Shown here in pieces: positions 33,501 to 43,574 of a stretch of 64,000 nucleotides of DNA. The notes under the pieces were generated by a model, which searched no databases, was not told the origin of the DNA, and saw only the letters and a list, made by a program, of their open reading frames with translations. This DNA comes from Clavaria fumosa (lineage: Eukaryota; Basidiomycota; Agaricomycetes; Agaricales; Clavariaceae), in NCBI GenBank assembly GCA_951802425.1, contig OX637795.1:4196501-4260500 (forward strand). Reading direction: 5' to 3'. A program made the position numbers and the translations under genes. Numbering within the stretch: the first letter of the stretch is position 1; every line of letters starts with the position of its first letter.

Positions 33501-35291
33501 GGGTTCTTGGAAGATGACAATGAGTGGATTCTCTGTTTGCAGGATGCCAGCACCATGCAGACTGGGAAGCAGCTCAGGTCTCTCTTTGCCATCATCCTCA
33601 GAGACTGTCAGCCTGATCATCCTGAGCAGCTGTGGATGCAATTCAGGGAGTTTGTATGTGATGATCTGAGGCATACCCTTAGGAGACTTGGCAGGGATAA
33701 CCCTACTGAAGAGGATGCCTTTGATTATGGTCTCCACCTCATTGACATTTTGCTGCACTCCAGCAACAAGTCTCTCTCAGACTATCCTCCCATGCCCCTC
33801 CCCCACATGGACTGGCAGCACTTGGTGGGCAATAGGCTCATTGCAGAGCAGTGTGACTATGATGTGGTCCAGGAGCAGAGCTTGGCAGACCAGCAGATTC
33901 CCATGCTCAATGAGGAGCAAAGGCATGCATTTGATCAGATCATGGATGCAGTCACCTCCAAGTCTGGACATTGCTTCTTTCTTAATGGCCCTGGTGGAAC
34001 TGGAAAAACTTTTGTTTACAACACACTCTGTCATGCATTGAGAGCCCAGGGGAAGATTGTGATTTGTGTGGCCTCCTCTGGAATTGCTGCTTTGCTTCTA
34101 AAGGGTGGAAGGACTTCCCATTCCAGGTTCAAGATTCCACTTCAGGTTCATGAATCCTCTACCTGTGCAATCAAGAGGAATAGTATGGAGGCAGAGCTCT
34201 TCCAGGCAGCTCACTTAATCATCTGGGATGAGGTGCCCATGCAACATCATCACATTCCAGAGGCAGTCAACAACACTCTGAAGGACATTAGGGCCTGTGA
34301 CAGGTTATTTGGAGGTCTCACTGTGGTCTTTGGTGGTGATTTCCAGCAGACTCTGCCAGTCATTGTCAGAGGTTCCAGGCCTCAAATTGTGAGTGCTTGC
34401 ATTCAAAGGTCTACCTTCTGGAGGCAGCTCTCCATCATCACCCTCAAGAGGAACATGAGGCTGGGCTTGGATGCTGCTGAGCAAGACTTTGCTCAGTGGC
34501 AATTGGATGTAGGACATGGGAAACACACAGATACAGATGACAATGTCACTCTCCCTGACTCCTTCCACTGTGCAGAGAACAGCCTGCAGTCCTTGGTGCA
34601 CTCCACATACCCTGAAATTGATCAGCTCCCCCACCCTCCTGACAACTACTTTTGTGAGAGGATGCTGCTCACTGCCAGAAATGAGGATGTACACAGGATC
34701 AATGCTCATGTCCTGCAGAGCTTTCCTGGAGATGCACAAACATTTATTTGTGCAGACTCTATTGAATCAAGAGGTGATGAGCAGGACTCAATCCTATATC
34801 CTGTGGAGTACCTCAATGCCATCAATGCTTCTGGCCTTCCCTTAGCTGAATTGACTCTGAAGCTTGGCTGTCCTTTAATGATCTTGAGGAACCTCAATCC
34901 TGGCCAAGGGGTGTGCAATGGGACCAGAGGGATCTTGACCAAAATGACCAGGAGGGTGCTTGAGGTCAGACTTTTGAGTGGGGACAATGCTGGGCAGTGC
35001 ATCCTTATACCTCGCATTACTCTCTCTCCATCAGACCTCCAGCTCCCATTTCAGCTTCGTCGACGTCAGTTCCCTGTCTGTGTTGCCTTTGCCATGACCA
35101 TCAACAAGTCTCAAGGGCAATCAGTGAAGCATGTTGGATTGGCTTTGCAGACTCCTGTCTTCACTCATGGACAGTTTTATGTGGCAGTATCAAGGGTGAC
35201 ATCAGTGAATAGGATCAAGGCCATTTGGACTCATACTTCCCCCCAGCCTGTAACCAAGAACATTGTATATACTGAAGTATTGTTGGACTGA
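30586..35291 (+). CDS. Helitron RepHel: HUH Rep nuclease fused to PIF1 helicase (intact)
   Basis: Expected to nick, peel and rejoin Helitron ends (rolling-circle transposition). Proposed exons: 30586-30587, 30641-33362 and 33423-35291, giving about 1530 aa. Intron 1 is 53 nt (GTAAGT...GGCAG) and splits the ATG (AT|G); intron 2 is 60 nt with a CTAAT branch site and in-frame stops. After a Pro-rich N-terminus come the Helitron N-terminal domain, HUH motif (His616, His618 in PHIHM) and catalytic tyrosines of KYIFKY (Tyr751, Tyr755). The PIF1 helicase has Walker A GPGGTGKT (1097-1104), Walker B DE (1177-1178), [17 protein letters not shown] and a C-terminal FYVAVSR. The conserved KGHD after the tyrosines is KEHD here, which could weaken activity. 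If the first ATG of the second exon (30669) were used instead, ten residues would be lost. Confidence 0.92.
30588..30640 (+). other. Intron 1 of RepHel, splitting the start codon
   Basis: GTAAGTGTC...CTTTGGCAG, 53 nt, with TTTACTA as a possible branch site. Unspliced RNA reads ATG TAA. Spliced RNA reads ATG TCT and continues in frame. The same intron is at 4330-4382 (-), 11417-11469 (-) and 51629-51681 (+). Confidence 0.75.
33363..33422 (+). other. Intron 2 of RepHel, between Rep and helicase
   Basis: GTCAGA...TTGATAG, 60 nt. Splicing joins LLTAVK to GATSFEDLL in frame. The length is a multiple of three, but it contains in-frame stops, so retention ends the protein after the Rep part. Equivalents are at 943-1002 (-), 8635-8694 (-) and 54500-54559 (+). 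Confidence 0.85.
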
Positions 35292-35703
35292 TAGCTGTGC
35301 CATATATTTCTCTTTTTCTTTTTAAAATACTTAACTACAGATTTCAACAACCACATACTTGCTGACCAATTTTATGTAATACATTTATGTAATCTGCTTA
35401 TAGTTCAATAACCACTCATCAGATTTGGAGGTGTGAGAATGAAAACTACATGACTTTTCCCATGTCAATGATGACTACAATACTGAAATAACCACTGATA
35501 GCCATGCATTTCTCTTTCTTTTTAAAATACTTAAGTGCAGATCTGACTAATCTTATGTAATAAATTCATGTAATCTTCACTCAAAAAGAAAATAACTGCT
35601 TATGATTACACAGAAATATTCATAGCTCTGCAACCAATGGGCTAATCTTCACCAAATTTTTAACAGTATCTGTACACCTCTCAATTAACATTTTCTCCTC
35701 CTC

Positions 35704-35732
35704 CTTGCAGTGTCTGCAAGGGTTTTTGCTAG
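35704..35732 (+). other. Helitron 3' terminus of H5
   Basis: Stem-loop 35704-35720 and CTAG 35729-35732, directly followed by a different 5' end variant, TCTATATATTAAATGAGC. Confidence 0.92.
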
Positions 35733-36228
35733 TCTATATATTAAATGAGCATGGTCCATGCTGACACATAACTTTACTAAGCATTGGTCAGCAACTTTAC
35801 AGTGCGAAGTTTTGCCAATTTCAAACTCAGATAAGAGCACTTTTCTAGAACTCAATAACCAATTGATGGAATTACATGAAACTTTGTAGGTAGATAGGTC
35901 CCTATAAGGAGACCCTCCATTAATATTTTCAAGATTTTATCAGTAGAATTGCAGGCGTGGGAACAAATCCGCGTCGTGCCAATTTTAAACTCCGACGTTC
36001 CAAAAAGTCGCCTTGGGCACACCTTTATGGCTATATCTCAGCAAGACGTCATAGATCCTTGCCAGATTTTGAGGGTAGGTTGGTAGCTATGGGCAGTGTC
36101 TACTGTAATATTTACATGAATTTACCTGATTTAATGGAGGTGCAAGAGGCGAAATTGTGGCTGTTACACTCAAGATTTCCTTTTGTGGCAACACTGAAAG
36201 TGAAGCTGATTGTCAGAGATGGATTGGC

Positions 36229-37425
36229 AAGGATGTGGTGGAGGGAGGGTGATGGGGTGTGAGGGGAGGGTGTATAGGCAAGAAAGGGGGGTGGATGGGC
36301 AGGGTGGTGGAGTGAAGTGAGGATGTATGGGCAAATATGTGAGAGAGGTGAGAGTAAGGGGGTGTGAGGGGAGTAAAGGGGGTGTGAGGGGGTGTGATGG
36401 AGAGAGGGTGAGGATAAGCAGGGTGAGTGAAGTGAGAGGGGGTGTGTAAGGGTGTGAGAGGGTGTAAGGGGGGTGTGAGTGGTTTTGAAGGGTAGCCAGA
36501 GTGAATGATGCATGAGATTTGGGTTAAGGGCAAGGGAAGGGGGTATGGGCAAGGAGGTGAGAGTGAGGGGGAGTGAAAGGGAGTGAAAGGGAGTGAAAGG
36601 GAGTGAAAGGGAGTGAAAGGGAAGTGAAGGGGGTGTGAGGGGGATTTTTCAGGGTGTGAGGGTGTGAGGTGGGTGTAAGGGCAAGTGAGGGGTGTGGTGA
36701 GGGGTTGTGAAGGGCAGCCAGAGTGAATGATGCATGGGATTTGGGCAGAGAGTGCAAGGGGAGGGTGTATGGGCAGATGGTGGAGTGAAGGGTGAGGGGG
36801 GGGAGTGAGTGAATGGGTGTGAGAGGATATGAAGGGGAGAGGCAAGGTTGGGAGGGGGTAGGGGGTGAGGGGGGTGTGAGGGGGTGATGGGTAACCAGAC
36901 AAGAGTGGGTGAAGGTGAGTAAGTATGGTTATGTGAGGGTGAAGGTGCTGATCATGTGGAGTGTTTGGGGGAGGTGAGGGCATGAGGGCATGAGGGGTGT
37001 GAAGGGATGTGAGGGTGAAAGGGAAGTGTGAGGAAGGGTATGACTGATGATGATTGTGAGGGTGAGTAAAATGTGGCAGTTAGGGTGACTGAGCATGGGG
37101 AAGTGGGGGAAAGGTAACTGAGAGTATGTGAGGGTGAAGATGATTAAGTGAGTGTGAGTGGGTGAGTGAGAGAAGGGTGTGTGAGTGGGTTAGTGAGGGA
37201 TCAGTGAGCATGTGTGATGGTGAGGTTAAGTGGGGTAGGGTAAGGCATGAGAGTCAAAGTGATGGTAATGGTGAGTGAGGGGTGTAAATGCATGTGCAGG
37301 ATTAGGTTATGTGGGTTATAAGGGTTATGTGGGTTATGTGGGCTGTAAGTGTTACAAGGATGATGAGGGTGATGAGGGTGATGAGGGTGATGATGGTTAT
37401 GAGAGTGATGAGGGTTATTGGTTTG
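36229..37425 (+). repeat. G-rich minisatellite in H6
   Basis: GTGAGGG-type repeats as in H3, including five near-perfect GGGAGTGAAA repeats (about 36,570-36,620) and ending with GATGAGGGT repeats. Repeat numbers differ from H3, showing expansion or contraction since duplication. Confidence 0.85.
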
Positions 37426-37566
37426 TGTTCTGGCATGTCTTGGTAGTATAATACTTGAGACCACAAACTTAAATACTAAAATATTTATATCTCAACAACC
37501 ACTGGGCCAATCTTCACCAAATTTTTAGGGTATCTCTACACCACTCAACTAACATTTCTCTTGCTC

Positions 37567-37595
37567 CTTGCAGTGTCTGCAAGGGTTTTTGCTAG
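37567..37595 (+). other. Helitron 3' terminus of H6
   Basis: Stem-loop 37567-37583 and CTAG 37592-37595, abutting the H7 5' TC. Confidence 0.92.
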
Positions 37596-37994
37596 TCTCT
37601 TTATTAAACAAGGACGGTCTGACGGCTATGCTTATTTGTAATTTTTGACTCAGCAGCCATTTGAAACTCAGGTTCTCCCTCACTTCACTACATGGATCCC
37701 CTTCAAAGTGGGTCTGTGGGTTAGGTCCCCATGTCATTAGGGTCCATAAATTTTTCTAGGATTTTACCTGTTTCTCCAGAGCCTGGGGAACCCCATCGCA
37801 TTTTTGGGGCTTTTAAACTCAGCTAAGGGGACCATTTGACTTTTCCAAACCCCTCTACAACCCATGCATGGAAATGGATGAAATTGGATAGGTACATGGG
37901 CCCCTATCAGGAGACCCTCCCTGAATATTTTCAGGATTTTATCAGTCGAACTGCAGGCGTGGGAACCAATCTGCGTCGGGCCAATTTCCAACTC

Positions 37995-38012
37995 TGACGT
38001 TCCAAAACGTCG
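37995..38012. repeat. Subterminal hairpin (H7), one stem mismatch
   Basis: It is 399 bp from the 5' end, as in H3 and H4. The left arm starts TGACGTT instead of CGACGTT. Confidence 0.8.
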
Positions 38013-38724
38013 CATGGATCCCACCCACCCCCCACTTCAAATCCAGTATTTAACTCACTCAACCTACAGTACTGCATGGATTCCTATGAAACTTGGTGTG
38101 CAAGTAGGTCCATATCTAATTAGGCTACATAAATACTTTCAGGATTGGACCTATTTTTGCAAAGGCAGGGGAGCCCATTCGCTTTTTGGGGGGCATTTCA
38201 AACTCAGCTGCCTCACCAACAGTGTTCCATTTGGTGCTTTGGGGATTTTTAGATCCACACACAGCAAGATTCCATTCAAGGTCCAATTGTCAAAGTTGAA
38301 GGTCCCTATGACATCTGTCCTCTGTTAAAAAAAATTTAACCAATGCATGGATGTTTGAAGTGTGAAAGTCTTATTTACTATGTCTCTGTACATTGTAAGC
38401 CATGTAACTCCTTACTTATGACCAGGTGTATCACCAATTTATTTCTACATGACTCTACTAATAATACCAAGGTTCCTTAATATTTCCATGATTTTACATG
38501 GTTTACTTGAGCTGTGAGGGTGAAAATGACAGAAAAAATCCATATTTTTCAGGGTCATGTGACGCCGTGGTTGGGGCGGCAACAACGCGGCTTGCGGTCG
38601 CAACCCCTATCCCCTGCTCTTTGTCTCCCCCACCATCCTCGCTCCTTCCATGTCGCTCACCCCTCCCCACTCACTACTCCCCTCCCTCCCAAACTTTCCA
38701 ATAACCCTCTGTGGGTTGTCAGTA

Positions 38725-41234
38725 AGGTAATTTTACCGTCATTTATGTTTTTTAAAATCTTTTTTTTTTTCTCAGCCCCTTTTTCTTCCAGGAAACAGCG
38801 ACGGCGATGGCGAGGGCGGGGTAACGAACGACGATGAGGGTAAGGCGACAGAAGAAGGGGGGAAGGGGGGATGACGGCGACGACGCCGAGGGACTGGTAC
38901 GTCCCATCGATTATTTTATTTTATTCATTTTTCATTTTTAACCCCCGGACGGCGACGCGACGACAGCGACGACGATGGCAGCGGCGGCGGCCCTACCCTC
39001 TCTCTCTCTCCTCTCCCTCCTCTCCCTCCTTCTCCTCCCTCTCTTCTCTCCCCCTCGGTTGCCACCCCTCCTCTTCGTCTCTTGCTCACTCCACCTCGCT
39101 CACCCCTCCCCACTCACTACTCCCCTCCCTCCCAAACTTTCTGATAACCCTCTGTGGGTTGTCAGGGTAATTATACTGTTATTTCGTTACTGTTTGGTTT
39201 TTTCTTTTCAGCCCCTTTTTCTTCCAGGAGACGGCGGGGCGACAGCGGCGGCGATGGTGGCAGCGGCATAACCAACCACGAGGGGGTTAAGGCGAGAGAA
39301 GAAGGGAGGAAGGGGGGGTGACGGCGACAACGTTGAGGGACTGGTACGTGCCCTGCACTTTAATTTATTTTCATTTTTCGTTTTAATTTTCGGACAGCGA
39401 CGCAATGACAGCGACAGCGGCGGCGGGGGGCCCGGTACACACACACTCTCCCCTTTCCCCCCCTCTCTCCTTCTCCTCCCTCTTCTCCATTTCCCTCTTT
39501 CCCTCTCCTCGCGGCGGCACCCTCGGCGTCTCCCTCGGCCCCTCTCCCTTTCCCCGGTGACGGCGACGGTAGCGGCGGCATAACCAACGACGAGGGGTAA
39601 GGTGAGACAACATAAGTGGGTAAGATGGGGCGCAGGTGCGTCCCGTTAACTTTTATCTATTTTTCAATTTTAATTTTATCCATTTTTTTCTTCTTCAGGG
39701 CCTCGGCGGCCGTGGCTGTGACGACAACAACGACAACGAGTGGCCATCCTTCTCTCTCCCCCTCTCCACTCCCCCTCTCTTCTCTCTCCTCTACGGTGGC
39801 GGCGATGGCGGCGGCGACAGGGCAACGACGAAGACGGAGACGACAGGGGCAACGGGGACGATGGCGACGACGGGGGTGACGACGACGGTGACAGTGGCGG
39901 GGTAGGCTGCCAAGTGCGCACCCTCTCCTTTTCCCCTGCTTTTACTTTTATAGCAACAACGGTGAGGACGGCGGCGGCAGCTCCCTCTCCCTCCCCCCAG
40001 CGACCACGATGGCGGCGGTGACGGCGGCTCTCCCCTCTCCCTCTCGACAGCGGCGACGACGGCGACGGCGGCTCACCCCGCTCTCCTCTCTCCCTTCCCT
40101 CACCCGATGATGGCGACGGTGACGGTGACAGCGATGGCGGCTCACCCCGCTCTCCTCTCTCCCTCTTGACCGCAGCAGCAATGACGGCGGCGGGCGGCGC
40201 CCTCTCTCTCCCTCTCCCTCTTTCCCTCTCTCCCTCCCTCTCCCTCTCTCCCTCTCTCCCTCCCTCTCCCTCTTTCCCTCTCTCCCTCCCTCCCTCTCCC
40301 TCTCTCTTCCCTGCCCCCAAGTGACGACGGCGACAACGACAGCAGCGGCGGCGTCAGCGGCAGTGGCGGCAACGCCGCCGGTGCCCCCAGGTGCGTCCTC
40401 CCTTTCCCTTTCCCTCTTCTCCCTCTTCTCCCTCTCCCTCTTCTCCCTCCTCTCCCTCTTTCCCTCCTCTCCCTCCTCTCCTCCCTGCCATGACGACGGC
40501 AATGACGAGAGCGGCGGCGGCAGCGGCGGCAATGCCTCCGCAGCCCCTGGGTGCATCTCCCCCTCCTCTCTCCCTCTTCTCTCCCTCTCCCTTCTCTCTC
40601 CCTCTCCTGCCTTCCCCCCAGCGACAACGGCGACAACAGGGCGACGACAGCGGCGATGGAGGCGATGGCGATGGCGGCGGCGGCGGCAACAATGGCGACG
40701 GATGCGACGGCGATGGCGGCGGCGACAATGGTAACTGACGCCGTCGGCGGCTCTCACTCTCCCTCCCCTTCAGCGGCAGCGCGACGACGATGACGACGAC
40801 GGTGGTGGCGGATACCCTCTCTCCCCTCTCTCTTCAGTGGCGGTGCAACAACGAGAACGACGACGAGGACGGGGCCGATGAGGACAGGGCCGACGAGGAA
40901 TGATGAGGACGGGGCCGACGAGGACGGCGGCTGCGATAAGCTGCCAGGTGCGCCTTCCCTCCCTCTCCCTGTTTCCCCTCTCTTCTTTGCTGTCACCCTT
41001 CTCCCCCTCTCCCCTTCTTTGTCCCCCTTTTCCCCTTTTCTGTCCCCCTTCTCCCCTTTTCTGTCTCCCCTCTCCCCTCCCTCCCTTTGCCTTCTCTGCT
41101 CTATCTCCCTGTTTGCCCTCACATCTCTCCCTCTCCCCTTCTTTGTCTCTCTTTTCTCTTCTCCCTGTCTCCCTCTTTATTGTATTTTAGTTTTCTACTG
41201 CATGTATAATAAGATATTGTCAATAAATCTCTTG
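38725..41234 (+). repeat. Intron-like module array in H7
   Basis: Same order of donor- and acceptor-like sites as in H4, ending TATTTTAG (near 41,190) and AATAAA at 41222-41227. It differs from H4 in copy number of CTCCCTCTT and GAC-type subrepeats, for example near 40,430 and 40,860. Confidence 0.65.
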
Positions 41235-42169
41235 AACCAATTCCTTTGTGCAAATCTAAGTCTGAATGAGATATCTGATATTTGGTGATGGATAGACATG
41301 AGGGTCATGTCAGGGCAAAGGCACATGTATAGATGAGTGTATGCATGTGTACCCTAAAACATTTGGTGAAGATTGGCCCAGTGGTTGTTGAGATATGAAT
41401 ATCTTAGTACTTGCATTTAACTAATAACCCTCATCACCCTCATACCCTTGCAGAATGTTAGTCAAGTGGTGTAGAGATGCCCCAAAAAATTTGGTGAATA
41501 TTGTGAATATTTTAGTGCTTGAGTTTGTAAACCCAAGTCTTGGCAGCAATGGGGTGCCAGGTTTCTGCCTTCCCATCTCCCTGTCTCTGCCCTCTCCCCC
41601 TTTGCCCTTTCTGTCTTCTTTCTCTCTTCTCCTCCTTCCCTCTTTGCCCTCCCTTCTGCTCTCTGTCTCCCTCTTTGTTGTATTTTAGTTTTCTACTGCA
41701 AGTAAAATTAGATATTGTCAATAAGTTTACAGTAAATCAATTCCTTTGTGCAAATCTAAGTCTGAACAAGATATCTGAAGTTGGTGATGGATGAACATGA
41801 GGATGGTGAGGGTATGATTAAGGAAGTTGAGGCAAAGACAAATGTTTTGCAAAATTAACTACAGTGGTGCAATGGCAAGGGGTGTGTGAATTTGAGCAAG
41901 GGGTGGATTGGGCAAAGGGTGAGGGTGAGGGGTGCTTGAGGGGGGTGTGCACAGGGTATCTGCAAGAGTATGCACAAATGCTTATATATTCAGATCTCTG
42001 CAACCACTGCACTTATTTTCACCAAATTTTCACAGCATCCATCTGTATGTTAAATATACACATTGAATGGGTACCCCTTGCTGCAAGTGCACACATCAAA
42101 TGCATTGTCCAAGAATGGTGAAGTACTAAAATAAAGCACTGGGCCAATCTTCACTCAACTAACATTTCT

Positions 42170-42256
42170 CCATTTGGACAGTTGGATTTATACTTCCCCA
42201 GTTCCCCTCAGCCTGTGACCAAGAACATTGTATATACTGAAGTATTATTGGACTGA
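42170..42256 (+). pseudogene. RepHel helicase C-terminal remnant in H7
   Basis: The same remnant as at 26,051-26,137, with the same two small insertions and the TGA at 42254-42256. This shows that H4 and H7 are copies of one deletion derivative. Confidence 0.88.
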
Positions 42257-42480
42257 TAGCCATGTATTTCTCTTTCTTTTTAAAAGATTCAAGTGCACAC
42301 ATTGAGTGCATTGTCCTGTTGTCCAAGAATGCTAAAGTACAAAGAGGTGTGGGAATGAAAATTCCCATATCAACAAAGACTACAATACTGAAATATTCAT
42401 AGCTCAGCAACCACTGGGCCAATCTTCACCAATTTTTTAACAGTATCTGTACACCACTCAATTAACATTTTCTCTTCCTC

Positions 42481-42508
42481 CTTGCAGTGTCTGCAAGGGT
42501 TTTTGCTA
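42481..42508 (+). other. Damaged H7/H8 Helitron junction
   Basis: The stem-loop and GGTTTTTG are intact, but CTAG plus about 60 bp of the next 5' end are lost. The sequence jumps from GCTA to TTTCTGAGTCAGCAGG. Confidence 0.85.
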
Positions 42509-42855
42509 TTTCTGAGTCAGCAGGCATTTGAAAGTCAGGTTCTCCCTCACCCTACTACATGGATCCCCATGACACTGGGTCTGTGGCTTAGGTCCATCTG
42601 TAATTAGGCTCCATGAATTTTTCTAGGATTTTACCAGTTTTTTGGGAGGCAGGAGGTGCCTAATCGCTTTTTGGGGCAGTTTAAACTCAGCTATGGGGAA
42701 CATTTCTTTACAGCTCCACAACGAGTGCATGGAATGGCATGAAATTGGGTAGGTAGATAGGGACCCATCCGGAGACCCTCCCTTAATATTTCCAGGATTT
42801 TATCAGTCAAACTGCGGGTGTGGGAACCAATCCGCGCTGGGCCGGTTTCAAACTC

Positions 42856-42873
42856 CGACGTTCCAAAACGTCG
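42856..42873. repeat. Conserved subterminal hairpin (H8)
   Basis: CGACGTT-CCAA-AACGTCG, unchanged even though surrounding sequence has diverged. Confidence 0.85.
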
Positions 42874-43574
42874 CATGGATCTCTCACCTCCCACTTTGAA
42901 TCCAGTACAACTCACTCAATCTACTACATGGATTCCCATAAAACTGGGTCTGCAGGTAGGTCCATATTTAATTAGGCTCAGTAAATATTTTCAGGATTAG
43001 ACCTATTTGTGCAAAGGCGGGGGAGCCCATTCGCTTTTGCAGGCATTTCAAACTCAGCTGACTCCCCAAAAGTTCAATTTGGTGCTTTGGGGATTTTTAA
43101 ATCCACACAGAGCAAGAATCCTTTCAAGGTCCAAGTGTCAAAGTTGAAGGCCGCTATGACATCTGTCCTCTGTTAAAAAAATTTTAACCAGTCCATGGAT
43201 GTTTGAAGTGTGAAAGTCTTCTTTACTATGTCTCCATACATTGTAAGCCATGTAACTCCTTACTTATGACAAGGTGAATCACCAATTTATTTCTACATGA
43301 CCCTACTAATAATACCAAGGTTCCTTAATCTTTCCATGATTTTAAATGGTTTACTTGAGCTGTGAGGGTGAAAATGACAGAAAAAATCCATATTTTTTGG
43401 CGTCATGTGACGTTGCAGTTGGGGCGGCAACGACGCGGCTTGCGGTTGCAACCCCTATCCCCCTCCTCTTCGTCTCCCCCACCATCCTCACTCCCTCGAC
43501 GTCGCTCACCCCTCCCCACTCGCTGCTCCCCTCCCTCCTAAACTCTCTAATAACCCTCTGTGGGTTGTCAGTAA

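Larger units (their letters stand above)
26831..35276 (+). repeat. Right arm of 8.4-kb inverted repeat
   Basis: This is the reverse complement of 6791-15231. See the left arm for boundaries and differences. Confidence 0.88.
26391..35732 (+). mobile_element. Helitron unit H5, complete and potentially autonomous (9.34 kb)
   Basis: The 5' TC is at 26391 and the 3' stem-loop plus CTAG at 35704-35732. In order: 5' subterminal region; 125 bp of antisense helicase tail (26,706-26,830); hairpin (26887-26904); intron-like array (27,420-29,630); leader (29,631-30,585); an intact RepHel gene; and about 410 bp of AT-rich 3' region with AATAAA at 35559-35564. It is the only unit in the window with a readable Rep and helicase. 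Confidence 0.88.
35733..37595 (+). mobile_element. Helitron unit H6, short non-autonomous (1.86 kb)
   Basis: The 5' TC is at 35733 and the 3' CTAG at 37592-37595 (stem-loop 37567-37583). About 70 bp of 5' end is followed by sequence matching H3 from about 19,735: a subterminal relic with an imperfect hairpin near 35,994, then the G-rich minisatellite. It appears to be an H3-like unit lacking the intron-like array. There is no coding capacity. Confidence 0.85.
37596..42508 (+). mobile_element. Helitron unit H7, near-identical copy of H4
   Basis: This repeats 21456-26390 in the same orientation at an offset of about 16.1 kb, with scattered substitutions and small indels in the array. The 3' stem-loop (42481-42497) is intact. 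The terminal CTAG is damaged to CTAT, and the following 5' end of H8 is missing, so the end is placed at about 42,508. Confidence 0.87.
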
